Below, piece after piece: positions 17,244 to 25,890 of a DNA stretch of 64,000 bases (within the stretch, counting starts at the first letter, position 1; each line of letters opens with the position of its first letter). Origin of the DNA: Luteimonas sp. MC1825 (GTDB lineage: Bacteria > Pseudomonadota > Gammaproteobacteria > Xanthomonadales > Xanthomonadaceae); the NCBI RefSeq assembly GCF_014764385.1, contig NZ_CP061714.1, positions 1,612,001-1,676,000 of the forward strand. Direction: 5' to 3'. Position numbers and translations under genes: made by a program. The notes under the pieces were generated by a model. It had not been told where the DNA came from. It saw nothing but the letters and a program-made list of their open reading frames with translations, and ran no database searches.

Positions 17244-17726
17244 ATGCCCGCCCCACTTCCCCCCGATGCCAGGACGCTGTCGCTGCTGGCGGACGCCTAC
17301 CTCGATGCCGAGTACCGCTGGGGGCTGGACGGCGACTGGCACGACGTCCGCATCGGGCTGCCGATGCCGTCCCTCGACCTCGCGTACCCGGCTGCCACGA
17401 GCTTCGGGATCCTGTCGGCGTGGGACCCGGATTCCGTGCCGCGCGAGGACGCGGTCAATCGCCGCCAGGATGCCGCCCTGCAGGACATGCTGCTGGAACG
17501 CGGCGCGCCGCACCTGCCGGCCTTCGCCTCCGCGGTCAACCGCAGCTGGCGTGAGCCGGGCTGGCTGGTGATGGACATGGCCGTCAACGATTTCGATGCG
17601 CTCGCACGGCGTTTCGAGCAGCTCGGCACGCTGTGGTGGCCGCGCGGCGGCGTGGTGCGACTGCGCATGTACGCGGCACGCCCTGCGGGATACGAACGCC
17701 AGGACCTGGTCGACTGGCTAGAATGA
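17244..17726 (+). CDS. DUF3293 family protein
   Basis: A 160-residue protein with a DUF3293 domain. Seen: LLADAYLDAEYRW near the start, FGILSAWDPDSVPREDAVNR, which is the family signature (Thr/Ser-Ala-Trp-Asn/Asp-Pro), then LQDMLLERGAPHLPAFASAV and the C-terminal VMDMAVNDFDALARRFEQL. There is no signal peptide or membrane segment. The function is unknown. It is transcribed away from the aminotransferase and toward the ccm operon, with 36 bases to ccmA, so it may share a promoter with cytochrome c maturation; I see no functional link. Confidence 0.85.
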   Translation: MPAPLPPDARTLSLLADAYLDAEYRWGLDGDWHDVRIGLPMPSLDLAYPAATSFGILSAWDPDSVPREDAVNRRQDAALQDMLLERGAPHLPAFASAVNRSWREPGWLVMDMAVNDFDALARRFEQLGTLWWPRGGVVRLRMYAARPAGYERQDLVDWLE

Positions 17727-17762
17727 CCGCCACCTGGTCGCCGTCGCGGCCGCGGCCGCACG

Positions 17763-18410
17763 ATGCCCGAGTCCCCTGATCCGCCACCAACGCCGCTGCT
17801 GTCCGCGCGCGGCCTGCGCTTCGCGCGCAACGAGCTGCCTGTGTTCGGCCCGGTCGATTTCGACGTGGCCGCGGGCGAGGCATTGCTGGTGCAGGGCGAC
17901 AACGGCGCCGGCAAGACCACCCTGCTGCGCGTGCTCGCCGGCCTGCTGCATGCCGACGGCGGTGAGCTCAGGCTGCAGGGGCGGCCAGCGGTCCCTGCGC
18001 TGCGCGCACGCCTGGTGGCCTACCTCGGCCACCTCGCGGCGCAGAAGGTCGACCTGGGCGCGCTCGAGAACCTGGAGTTCCTGTGCGGCCTGCACGGCAA
18101 GCGCCCGGGCATGTCGCTCGAGGAGGCGATGGCGACCGTCGGCCTCGCCGGCTATGAGGACGCGCTGGCGCGCCAGCTGTCGGCCGGACAGCGCAAGCGC
18201 CTGTCGCTGGCGCGCCTGTGGCTGTCGCCGGCGCCGCTGTGGCTGCTCGACGAGCCCTACGCAAACCTCGACCTGGACGGCATCGAACTGGTGAACCGCA
18301 TGGTCCAGGCACACCTGCGCGACGGCGGCGCGGCACTGGTCACCACCCACGGCGCCTATGCGGCGCCTCCTGTACGCACGCGCCTGCTGACACTGGAGCG
18401 GCCGTCGTGA
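17763..18410 (+). CDS. ccmA: Heme exporter ATP-binding protein CcmA
   Basis: A 215-residue ABC ATPase that powers release of holo-CcmE from CcmC during cytochrome c maturation. Seen: Walker [10 protein letters not shown], the signature [16 protein letters not shown] (the CcmA-specific SAGQ(R/Q)RR-like form), and Walker [12 protein letters not shown] followed by the H-loop TTHGAY. It has the usual length for CcmA. It is the first gene of an unbroken ccmABCDEFGHI order, and its stop overlaps the ccmB start by one base (TGATG), so the ATPase and its membrane partner are made together. Confidence 0.96.
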   Translation: MPESPDPPPTPLLSARGLRFARNELPVFGPVDFDVAAGEALLVQGDNGAGKTTLLRVLAGLLHADGGELRLQGRPAVPALRARLVAYLGHLAAQKVDLGALENLEFLCGLHGKRPGMSLEEAMATVGLAGYEDALARQLSAGQRKRLSLARLWLSPAPLWLLDEPYANLDLDGIELVNRMVQAHLRDGGAALVTTHGAYAAPPVRTRLLTLERPS

Positions 18411-19078
18411 TGTGGCCTGCGGCCCGCGCGCTGGTCGTGCGCGACGTTCGCCTGCTGTGGCGGCGGCGCGGCGATGCCCTGCAGCCGGCGCTGTTCGCGC
18501 TGCTGGTGCTGGTGCTGTTCGCACTCGCCCTGGGCAGCGAGCCGGTGATGCTGGCGCGGGTGGCGCCCGGGGCGCTGTGGGTCGCCGTGCTGCTATCCGG
18601 GCTGCTGGCGCTGGACACACTGTTCCGCGGCGATGCCGATGACGGCTCGCTGGAACAATGGCTGCTGGCGCCGGTACCGCTCGCCTGGCTGGTGCTGGTG
18701 CGCGTGGCCACGCACTGGCTGACGACCTCGCTGCCGCTGCTGGTGGCGATGCCGCTGCTGGCGGAACTGATGGGCCTGCCACGGGAGCACCTGCCGGTGT
18801 TGATGGTGTCGATGGCGCTCGGCACCCCGCTGCTGGCGCTGCTCGGCGCGGTGGTGGCCGCGCTCACCGTGGGCATGCGCCGCTCCGGCATCCTGGTCGC
18901 CCTGCTGGCGCTGCCGCTGTACGTGCCGGTGCTCGTGTTCGGTGCGGGCGCGGTGACCGCGGCCGCGCAGGGCTTCGACCCGGTCGGCGGGCTGCTGCTG
19001 CTGGCCGCGGGCCTGGTGGCGGCGCTGGTGCTGGCGCCGCTGGCCGCGGCGGCGGCGATCCGCATCGCGCTGGGCTGA
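18410..19078 (+). CDS. ccmB: Heme exporter membrane protein CcmB
   Basis: A 222-residue membrane protein with six hydrophobic helices, the permease partner of CcmA. Seen: the N-terminal amphipathic VVRDVRLLWRRRGDALQP, the helices FALLVLVLFALALG and ALWVAVLLSGLLALDTLF, the loop GDADDGSLEQWLLAPVPLAW that is diagnostic of CcmB (Phe-x-x-Asp-x-x-Asp-Gly-x-Leu-Glu-Gln), then four more helices. The ATG at 18410 overlaps the ccmA stop. After ccmB there is a 132-base gap before ccmC, longer than elsewhere in the operon. Confidence 0.94.
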   Translation: MWPAARALVVRDVRLLWRRRGDALQPALFALLVLVLFALALGSEPVMLARVAPGALWVAVLLSGLLALDTLFRGDADDGSLEQWLLAPVPLAWLVLVRVATHWLTTSLPLLVAMPLLAELMGLPREHLPVLMVSMALGTPLLALLGAVVAALTVGMRRSGILVALLALPLYVPVLVFGAGAVTAAAQGFDPVGGLLLLAAGLVAALVLAPLAAAAAIRIALG

Positions 19079-19210
19079 ACCGTCCCGGCCATCGTGCTTG
19101 GCCCGGCGCGGGAAACCTGAAAAAATGGCCTGTCAGCGGGACATGTCCGACAATGCGACACGCTCCCCCTGCCCTGTGGGGCCCTGCCCCCTCCGCCTGG
19201 CGAGAACCTG

Positions 19211-19969
19211 ATGTCGCAGATGCACCCGGTGATCCGCTGGTTCCACCAGCTCGGGTCACCCCCCTACTTCGACCGCTTCGCCGCGCGCTGGGCGCCGTGG
19301 GGGTACGGACTGGGCCTGCTGCTGATGGCCGTGGGCGCGTACGGCGCGCTGTTCCAGGTGCCGGCCGACTACCAGCAGGGCGACAGCTTCCGGATCCTCT
19401 ACATCCATGTACCAGCGGCATGGATGAGCCTGGCCGTGTTCGGCCTGATGGCGCTGTATGCCGCGATCGCGCTGGTCTGGCGGATCAAGTTGTGCGAGAT
19501 CCTGGCGATGGCCTGCGCGCCGGTCGGCGCCGCCTTCACCCTGGTGACGCTGCTGACCGGGTCGATCTGGGGCAAGCCGATGTGGGGCACCTGGTGGGAC
19601 TGGGATCCGCGCCTGACCACGGAACTGGTGCTGCTGTTCCTGTACCTGGGCGTGATCGGGCTGTACCACGCCATCGACGACCGCCGTGCCGCGGCGCGCG
19701 CCGCCGGCCTGCTGGCGGTGGTCGGGGTGGTGATGCTGCCGGTCATCCGCTACTCCGTGGTGTGGTGGAACTCGCTGCACCAGGGCCAGACCATCCGCCT
19801 GTTCGGCGAATCGTCGATGGACGCGAGCATGCTGCCGCCGCTGGTGTGGATGCTGGTCGGCACCAAGCTCTGGTTCGCCGGCTCGCTGCTGGCGCGCGCG
19901 CGCGCCGACAACCTGCAGCGCGAGGCCGGCAAGGACTGGGTGCGGCGGCAACTGGAGGGGCCGGCGTGA
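19211..19969 (+). CDS. ccmC: Heme handling protein CcmC
   Basis: A 252-residue inner-membrane protein that loads heme onto CcmE. Seen: six helices, the tryptophan-rich periplasmic WWDWDPRLT motif in [20 protein letters not shown], and the flanking periplasmic histidines in [12 protein letters not shown] and [10 protein letters not shown] that ligate heme. An extended basic C-terminus ([16 protein letters not shown]) lies in the cytoplasm. The upstream 132-base gap contains a weak TTGGCC-17-AAAAAT pair, so an internal promoter is possible but not strong. The stop overlaps the ccmD start. Confidence 0.96.
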   Translation: MSQMHPVIRWFHQLGSPPYFDRFAARWAPWGYGLGLLLMAVGAYGALFQVPADYQQGDSFRILYIHVPAAWMSLAVFGLMALYAAIALVWRIKLCEILAMACAPVGAAFTLVTLLTGSIWGKPMWGTWWDWDPRLTTELVLLFLYLGVIGLYHAIDDRRAAARAAGLLAVVGVVMLPVIRYSVVWWNSLHQGQTIRLFGESSMDASMLPPLVWMLVGTKLWFAGSLLARARADNLQREAGKDWVRRQLEGPA

Positions 19970-20136
19970 GCTACCGCGAATACGTGATCGCCGCATACGC
20001 CGTGTTCGCGGCCATGCTGGCCTGGGATTTCGTCGCCCCGCGCCTGCGCATCGCGCGGCAGGTACGCATCGCGCGGCGACAGGCCGCGCGTCCGGCGCCG
20101 CGGCGCACCGACACCACTGGAGAACTGAAGCGATGA
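19966..20136 (+). CDS. ccmD: Heme exporter protein CcmD
   Basis: A 56-residue single-span protein, the small subunit of the CcmABCD complex needed to release heme-loaded CcmE. Seen: [20 protein letters not shown], one transmembrane helix preceded by the conserved Tyr, then a very basic cytoplasmic tail ([16 protein letters not shown]). The GTG at 19966 overlaps the ccmC stop (GTGA) and has a good GGAGGGG upstream; the end overlaps ccmE by 4 bases. Size and position are exactly as in other proteobacteria. Confidence 0.92.
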   Translation: MSYREYVIAAYAVFAAMLAWDFVAPRLRIARQVRIARRQAARPAPRRTDTTGELKR

Positions 20137-20621
20137 ATCCCACCCGACGCCGGCGCCTGTGGTTCGTGGTCGCGCTGGTCGTGGCCGCGAGCCTGGTTGC
20201 CGTGCTGGTTGCCGCGGCGCTGCAGCGCAACGTGGCCTATCTGTACACGCCCGCGGAAATCCTCGACGGCCGCGCCGGCACCGAGGTCGCCTCGGGCGCA
20301 AGCCGCTTCCGGCTGGGCGGCATGGTGGCGGGCGATTCGTTCCGGCGCGAGGCGGGCTCGATGGAGGCGCATTTCCGCGTCACCGACGGCGATGCGGAAA
20401 TGCCGGTGGTGTTCGCCGGCATCCTCCCGGACCTGTTCCGCGAGAACCAGGCGGTGGTGGCCACCGGCCGCATGCGTGATGACGGCACCTTCGTCGCCGA
20501 ACAGGTGCTGGCCAAGCACGACGAGACCTACGTGCCCAAGGAAGTCGCCGACAAGATGGGTCTGGCGCACCAGAAGCACGACGTCACCCTGCCCGCCGCG
20601 CCTGCCCCGGGCGACCGCTAG
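20133..20621 (+). CDS. ccmE: Cytochrome c-type biogenesis heme chaperone CcmE
   Basis: A 162-residue periplasmic heme chaperone tethered by an N-terminal membrane helix (residues 9-30). Seen: the OB-fold barrel with [10 protein letters not shown] and FRLGGMV, and the heme attachment motif [12 protein letters not shown] in which His129 binds heme covalently and Tyr133 is its axial ligand. The tail after residue 150 is flexible and Pro/Ala-rich. The ATG overlaps ccmD by 4 bases, and ccmF begins on the next base after the stop, so this is one coupled operon. Confidence 0.96.
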   Translation: MNPTRRRRLWFVVALVVAASLVAVLVAAALQRNVAYLYTPAEILDGRAGTEVASGASRFRLGGMVAGDSFRREAGSMEAHFRVTDGDAEMPVVFAGILPDLFRENQAVVATGRMRDDGTFVAEQVLAKHDETYVPKEVADKMGLAHQKHDVTLPAAPAPGDR

Positions 20622-22544
20622 GTGTTGCCCGAACTCGGCCAAGCCGCGCTGGTCCTCGCGCTGCTGTTCGCACTGCTGCAGGGCGTGTTGCCGCTGGCCG
20701 GCGCCAGTCGCGGCCACGTTGGCTGGATGGCGGTGGCGCGCCCCGCGGCGGTCGCCCAGCTGGTGCTGGTGGCCGCGGCCTATGCGGCGCTGACCGCGGC
20801 CTTCGTCGGCCAGGATTTTTCGGTGCGCTACGTGGCCGACAACTCCAACTCGCTGCTGCCGATGGTCTACCGCTACACCGCGGTGTGGGGCTCGCACGAG
20901 GGTTCGCTGTTGCTGTGGTCGCTGATGCTCGCCGCCTGGAACGCCGCGGTGGCGCTGACGTCCGGGCGCATGCCGCTGCATTTCAGCGCACGCGCGCTCG
21001 GCGTGATCGGCCTGGTGGCGGTGGGCTTCCTGTCGTTCATGCTGTTCACCTCCAACCCGTTCGAACGCCTGCTGCCGGCGGCGCTGGAAGGCCACGATCT
21101 CAACCCGCTGCTGCAGGACCCGGGGATGATCATCCATCCCCCGATGCTCTACATCGGCTACATCGGTTTCGTGGTGCCGTTCGCGTTCTCGATCGCCGCG
21201 CTGCTCGAAGGCGACCTCGACAAGCGCTGGCTGCGCTGGACGCGGCCGTGGACCAACGTCGCCTGGGGCTTCCTGACGCTGGGCATCGCGTTGGGCAGCT
21301 GGTGGGCGTACTACGAGCTCGGCTGGGGCGGCTGGTGGTTCTGGGACCCGGTGGAGAACGCGAGCTTCATGCCGTGGCTGGTCGGCGCCGCGCTGCTGCA
21401 TTCGCAGGCGGTCAGCGAGAAGCGCGGCAGCTTCAACAGCTGGACCATTCTGCTCGCGATCGCGGCGTTCTCGCTGTCGCTGCTCGGCGCGTTCCTGGTG
21501 CGTTCGGGCGTGCTGACCAGCGTGCATTCGTTTGCCGCCGACCCGTCGCGGGGGCTCTTCATCCTCGCCTTCCTCGGCATCGTGATCGGCGGCGCGCTGC
21601 TGGTATACGTGCTGCGCGCGCCGAAGATGCAGGACGGCAAGCCGTTCGCCGCCAGCTCGCGCGAGACCCTGCTGCTGGTCAACAACCTGCTGCTGGCCTC
21701 GGCCTGCGCGATGGTGCTGCTGGGCACGCTGTACCCGCTGATCGCCGACGCGCTCGACCTCGGCAAGATCTCGGTCGGCCCGCCCTACTTCGGCACGCTG
21801 TTCCTGGTGCTGATGGCGCCGCTGGTCCTGCTGATCCCGTTCGGACCGCTCACCCGCTGGCAGCAGGAGCAGCCGTCGCGGCCGCTGGCGATGCTGGCAC
21901 CCTGGTTCGCGCTGGCGCTTGCGCTCGCGGTCGTCGCCTGGTTCACCGCGCCGCAGGGCGCGGCCAAGACCGCGGCCGGCGTGGGCGGCGCCGCCTGGGT
22001 CGCGTTCGGCACGCTGCGCTTCGTGTGGACGCGCTTCCGCGCGAAGGGCGGCCGCTTCACCGCCGAGATGCTGGGCATGACCCTGGCGCACCTGGGCGTG
22101 GCGGTGTTCGTGATGGGCGCGCTGCTGGTGGAGGCGCAGAACGTGCTGCGCGAGCTCCCGATGACGCCGGGGCAGACACACGAGATCGGCCGCTACGCGT
22201 TCCGCTTCGACGGCGTGGAGCGGGTGCCAGGCCCCAACTACATGGCCGACCGTGGCACGGTACAGGTGTTCCGCGACGACAAGCCGCTGACGCTGCTGCA
22301 TCCCGAGAAGCGTGCGTATGCGAGCGGTGGCCAGGTGATGACCGATGCCGGCATCCACGCCGGCGTGACCGCCGACATCTTCGTGGCGCTGGGCGAGCCG
22401 CTGGGCGGCGAAAGCTGGGCGGTGCGCCTGCACGTCAAGCCGTTCGTGCGCTGGATCTGGTCGGGCGCGCTGCTGATGGCCCTGGGTGGATTCGTGACCG
22501 CAGCCGACCGGCGCTTCAGGTTGCCGCCGAGGGACGCACAATGA
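20622..22544 (+). CDS. ccmF: Cytochrome c heme lyase subunit CcmF
   Basis: A 640-residue polytopic membrane protein that transfers heme from CcmE to apocytochrome c. Seen: the family's WGSHEGSLLLWSLML motif, the tryptophan-rich WGGWWFWDPVENASFMPW, the periplasmic histidines in HSQAVSEKRG and LTSVHSFAADPSRG, and a C-terminal periplasmic domain (about 500-610) before the last helix. The GTG at 20622 abuts the ccmE stop. The usual length is 640-670. The stop overlaps the ATG of ccmG (ATGA). Confidence 0.96.
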   Translation: MLPELGQAALVLALLFALLQGVLPLAGASRGHVGWMAVARPAAVAQLVLVAAAYAALTAAFVGQDFSVRYVADNSNSLLPMVYRYTAVWGSHEGSLLLWSLMLAAWNAAVALTSGRMPLHFSARALGVIGLVAVGFLSFMLFTSNPFERLLPAALEGHDLNPLLQDPGMIIHPPMLYIGYIGFVVPFAFSIAALLEGDLDKRWLRWTRPWTNVAWGFLTLGIALGSWWAYYELGWGGWWFWDPVENASFMPWLVGAALLHSQAVSEKRGSFNSWTILLAIAAFSLSLLGAFLVRSGVLTSVHSFAADPSRGLFILAFLGIVIGGALLVYVLRAPKMQDGKPFAASSRETLLLVNNLLLASACAMVLLGTLYPLIADALDLGKISVGPPYFGTLFLVLMAPLVLLIPFGPLTRWQQEQPSRPLAMLAPWFALALALAVVAWFTAPQGAAKTAAGVGGAAWVAFGTLRFVWTRFRAKGGRFTAEMLGMTLAHLGVAVFVMGALLVEAQNVLRELPMTPGQTHEIGRYAFRFDGVERVPGPNYMADRGTVQVFRDDKPLTLLHPEKRAYASGGQVMTDAGIHAGVTADIFVALGEPLGGESWAVRLHVKPFVRWIWSGALLMALGGFVTAADRRFRLPPRDAQ

Positions 22545-23116
22545 ACACGCCCGCACCCGCCAGCCGCAGCCGCCGGCTGCTTGCACTTGCCATCGCAGGT
22601 GGTTTCATCGTCCTGGTTGCGCTGCTTTATTACGGCGTCCGCCAGTCCGACCGCCCCGACCGCGAGTCGCTGCCTTCACCGCTGATCGGGCGCGCAGCCC
22701 CGGAGTTCTCGCTGCCGGTCCTGCACGATGCCAGCTACCGCGTTGGCAGCGCCGACCTGCGCGGCCAGCCCTACCTGCTCAACATCTGGGGTAGCTGGTG
22801 CCCGGCCTGCCGCGACGAACATCCGGTGCTGGCGAAGTATGCCGAGACCAAGCGCATCCGCGTCATCGGCTACAACTGGAAGGACGAGCCGGCCGATGCG
22901 CTGCGCTGGCTTGAACAGTTCGGCAATCCGTACTGGGTGGTGATCACCGACTACGAAGGCCGCACCGCCATCCAGTGGGGCATCTATGGCGCACCGGAAA
23001 CGTTCCTGGTCGACGCCCAAGGCATCATCCGCTGGAAGCACATCGGGCCGCTGACCGACGAGATCGTCGACGACGTGCTGGCCCCGATGGTGGACGCCAT
23101 GGCGAAGGAAGGATGA
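22541..23116 (+). CDS. ccmG: Thiol:disulfide interchange protein CcmG/DsbE
   Basis: A 191-residue membrane-tethered periplasmic thioredoxin that keeps the apocytochrome CXXCH cysteines reduced. Seen: an N-terminal anchor (residues 12-32), the redox site WGSWCPACRDEHP with Cys87 and Cys90, the DsbE-specific GYNWKDEPADALRWLEQFGN, the cis-proline region GIYGAPETFLVD, and WKHIGPLT near the end. All features of an active DsbE are present. It overlaps ccmF by 4 bases and ccmH by 4 bases. Confidence 0.95.
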   Translation: MNTPAPASRSRRLLALAIAGGFIVLVALLYYGVRQSDRPDRESLPSPLIGRAAPEFSLPVLHDASYRVGSADLRGQPYLLNIWGSWCPACRDEHPVLAKYAETKRIRVIGYNWKDEPADALRWLEQFGNPYWVVITDYEGRTAIQWGIYGAPETFLVDAQGIIRWKHIGPLTDEIVDDVLAPMVDAMAKEG

Positions 23117-23574
23117 TGACGCGTACCGCACTGCTGGCGTTCCTCGCGTGCCTGTTGCTCGCGGTGCTGCCACCGGCGCCGGTCATCGCGCAGGTGGTTC
23201 GCGACGTGGCGCCCCTGGAGTTCCAGGACCGCGCGGAGGAGCGCCGCTTCCACGCGCTGGTGTCCGAGTTGCGCTGCGTGATGTGCCAGAACCAGTCGCT
23301 GGCCGATTCCGACGCGGCGATCGCCCACGACCTGCGCCGCGAGGTCTTCGACCTGATGCGCGAAGGCCGCAGCGATGCGGAGATCAAGACGTTCCTGGTC
23401 GAGCGCTACGGCGAATTCGTGCTGTATCGCCCGCAGCTCGGCGGCGGCACCTGGCTGCTGTGGTTTGGCCCGGGCATCGTCCTGCTGCTGGGCGCGGCGG
23501 CGCTGGTGCACGTGGTGCGCAAGCGCGCCGGCGTGAACCGCCTGACCCCCGATGACGACAGGCAGGAGTGGTGA
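23113..23574 (+). CDS. ccmH: Cytochrome c maturation protein CcmH (CcmL type)
   Basis: A 153-residue periplasmic thiol oxidoreductase. A signal peptide (residues 1-27, ending VIAQ) leads to the three-helix domain with the LRCVMCQNQSLADSDAAIA motif (Cys55, Cys58), then EIKTFLVERYGEFVLYRP and a C-terminal membrane anchor (WLLWFGPGIVLLLGAAALV). It is the short form, with the TPR part encoded separately as ccmI. The ATG at 23113 overlaps the ccmG stop; a second ATG follows at once. It acts with CcmG in reducing or holding apocytochrome cysteines. Confidence 0.95.
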   Translation: MMTRTALLAFLACLLLAVLPPAPVIAQVVRDVAPLEFQDRAEERRFHALVSELRCVMCQNQSLADSDAAIAHDLRREVFDLMREGRSDAEIKTFLVERYGEFVLYRPQLGGGTWLLWFGPGIVLLLGAAALVHVVRKRAGVNRLTPDDDRQEW

Positions 23575-24653
23575 TGGCGATCGTGTTCATGATCGCGCTG
23601 GTGCTGGTCGCGCTGGTCGCCACAGGCCTTGTTGCGCTGCCGCTGCGCAAGGCATCACCGCGCGCGTACGCGGGCGTGGTGGCCGTGGTGCCGGTGCTGG
23701 CGCTCGCGCTGTACCAGATGCTCGGCAACCCGGCGGCGCTTGAAGCCGCGGCGCGCAGCGTCGCGGCTGCCCCGTCAGGCGCCGCGGAGCAGGTCGACCC
23801 GGCTGCGTTCCAGGCCGCCGTCAGCGAACTTCGCGAAGCGCTCGCGCGCAATCCCGACCAGCCCGAAGGCTGGCAGCTGCTGGCCCGCTCCCTCAAGGCG
23901 CAAGGTGATGCCGCAGGCGCGAACGCCGCCTACGCCAAGGCGCTGGAGCTGGTTGCCGATGATCCGGCACTGCTTGTTGAAGCCGCCCAGGCCCGCGCCG
24001 AGACGCATCCCCGCAAGCTGTTCGACGACAGCGCGTTCGCCCTGCTGGAGCGCGCGGTGGCCCTCCAGCCGCGCGACCAGCGCGCACGCTGGTTCATCGG
24101 CATCGCCCAGCGCCAGCGCGGCCTGGATGCCGAAGCCGCCGCCACCTGGGAAGCCCTGCTGCCCGATGTCGATGCCGCCACGGCGCTGAGCCTGCGCGAG
24201 CAGATCGCCATCGCGCGCCAGGCCGCCGGTGCTGCACCGGGCGATGCGGCCGGCGCCGCCACGGCCAGCGCGGTGCCGCCTGCCGGACCGGTCTCGACGT
24301 CCGCCGGCCTGCGCGTCAAGGTCAGCTTGGACCCGGATTTCGCCGCGCGTGTACGCCTCCGCGGCGACGCCACGGTGTTCGTGATGGCGCGCGCGCCGGA
24401 TGGCCCGCCGATGCCAGTGGCCGCCGAACGCCACGCCATCCAGGACCTGCCGCTCGACATCGTGCTCGACGATGCGGACAGCCCCATGCCCACCAGCAAG
24501 CTCTCGCATCTGCGCGACGTGGTGGTGACCGCGCGCCTGTCCGCCAGCGGCACCGCGGAGCGCAGCGACAACGACATCGAGTCGGCGCCGGTGCGGGTCA
24601 CGCTGCCCAGCGACGCCACCATCGAGCTGGTGATCGGTGCCGGGCGCGACTGA
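23574..24653 (+). CDS. ccmI: Cytochrome c maturation apocytochrome chaperone CcmI
   Basis: A 359-residue protein with two N-terminal membrane helices (FMIALVLVALVATGLVALP; VVAVVPVLALALYQML), a TPR region (about 70-205, e.g. NPDQPEGWQLLARSLKAQGD) that binds the C-terminal helix of apocytochrome c, and a C-terminal beta-rich domain (about 235-359) with ATVFVMARAPDGPPMP. The ATG at 23574 is chosen over the GTG codons 3 and 6 bases before because the AGGAG at 23564-23568 is best spaced for it. It is the last gene of the ccm operon; metX follows after 51 bases. Confidence 0.92.
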   Translation: MAIVFMIALVLVALVATGLVALPLRKASPRAYAGVVAVVPVLALALYQMLGNPAALEAAARSVAAAPSGAAEQVDPAAFQAAVSELREALARNPDQPEGWQLLARSLKAQGDAAGANAAYAKALELVADDPALLVEAAQARAETHPRKLFDDSAFALLERAVALQPRDQRARWFIGIAQRQRGLDAEAAATWEALLPDVDAATALSLREQIAIARQAAGAAPGDAAGAATASAVPPAGPVSTSAGLRVKVSLDPDFAARVRLRGDATVFVMARAPDGPPMPVAAERHAIQDLPLDIVLDDADSPMPTSKLSHLRDVVVTARLSASGTAERSDNDIESAPVRVTLPSDATIELVIGAGRD

Positions 24654-24704
24654 CGCGTGGCTGTCATCGCGGCCGCGGCGACGTCGCGGTCTAGACTTGC
24701 CGCC

Positions 24705-25820
24705 ATGACCGAATTCATTCCGCCCGGCACGCGCTGGATCGACCTGCCCTCGCCGTTCGCCATCAAGCGCGGCGGCGCGCTGCTGTCGGGCCGCGTGGCC
24801 TATGAGACCTGGGGCCGGCTTGATGCCGCATGCGGCAACGCCGTGCTCATCCTGACCGGGCTGTCGCCCGACGCCCACGCCGCTGCCAGCGAAGCCGACC
24901 CGTCGCCGGGCTGGTGGGAGGCGATGGTGGGACCGGGCAAGGCGATCGACACCGACCGCTGGTTCGTGGTCTGCGTGAACTCGCTCGGCAGCTGCAAGGG
25001 CTCGAGCGGTCCGGCATCGATCGACCCCGCGACCGGCGCGCCCTGGCGCCTGGCATTCCCGGAGCTGTCGATCGAGGACATCGCCGACGCCGCCGCGCAC
25101 GTGGTGCGCGCGCTGGGAATCAACAAGCTCGCGAGCGTGATCGGCAACTCGATGGGCGGCATGTCGGCGCTGGCCCTGCTCGCGCGCCACCCGGGCATCG
25201 CGCGCAGCCACATCAACATTTCCGGCGCGGCGCGCGCGCTGCCGTTCTCGATTGCGATCCGCTCGCTGCAGCGCGAGGCCATCCGCCTTGACCCCAACTG
25301 GAACAACGGCGAGTACGACGAGGCGCACTACCCGGAAAGCGGCATGCGCATGGCGCGCAAGCTCGGCGTCATCACCTACCGCTCGGCGCTGGAATGGGAC
25401 GGGCGCTTCGGGCGCGTGCGCCTGGACTCCGACCGCCGCGACGGCGAGGACCCGTTCGGCCTGGAGTTCGAGGTCGAGAGCTATCTCGAGGCCCATGCGC
25501 GGCGCTTCGTGCGCAATTTCGATCCCAATTGCTACCTCTACCTCAGCCGCTCGATGGACTGGTTCGACCTGGGCGAGAGCTGCGCCGGCACCACCGAAGC
25601 GGGCCTGGCCGCCATCCAGGTGGAGCGCGCGCTGGCGATCGGCGTGGCCACCGACATCCTGTTCCCGCTGCAGCAGCAGGAGCAGATCGCCGACGGCCTG
25701 CGCGCCGGGGGCGTGCAGGCCGACTTCCTCGGATTGCCCTCGCCGCAGGGCCATGACGCGTTCCTGGTCGATTTCGAACGTTTCACGCCGGCGGTTGGCG
25801 GGTTCCTGGGCGCGCTGTAA
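24705..25820 (+). CDS. metX: MetX-type O-succinyltransferase (homoserine or serine)
   Basis: A 371-residue alpha/beta-hydrolase-fold acyltransferase. Seen: the oxyanion region CVNSLGSCKGSSGPASIDP, the nucleophile Ser149 in IGNSMGGMSALALLARHPG, and the Asp and His of the triad in ATDILFPLQQQEQIA and SPQGHDAFLVDF. Xanthomonas homologues annotated as homoserine acyltransferases have been reassigned by biochemical work to L-serine O-succinyltransferase, feeding cysteine rather than methionine synthesis; by kinship this protein may share that activity. The sequence alone does not let me decide. The neighbouring cysteine dioxygenase gene fits a cysteine context. Confidence 0.9.
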   Translation: MTEFIPPGTRWIDLPSPFAIKRGGALLSGRVAYETWGRLDAACGNAVLILTGLSPDAHAAASEADPSPGWWEAMVGPGKAIDTDRWFVVCVNSLGSCKGSSGPASIDPATGAPWRLAFPELSIEDIADAAAHVVRALGINKLASVIGNSMGGMSALALLARHPGIARSHINISGAARALPFSIAIRSLQREAIRLDPNWNNGEYDEAHYPESGMRMARKLGVITYRSALEWDGRFGRVRLDSDRRDGEDPFGLEFEVESYLEAHARRFVRNFDPNCYLYLSRSMDWFDLGESCAGTTEAGLAAIQVERALAIGVATDILFPLQQQEQIADGLRAGGVQADFLGLPSPQGHDAFLVDFERFTPAVGGFLGAL

Positions 25821-25890
25821 CCGCGCCGCGCTGGTGCGCTGCAACACGGGCGCTCCGGCGGCGATGCGGGCGGCGTCGTACACTCGAAGC

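Noticed and set aside
19971..22586. An 871-codon minus-strand frame opposite ccmD, ccmE and ccmF.
   Set aside because: Gln/Arg/His-rich antisense shadow; the plus strand carries the fully conserved ccm order.
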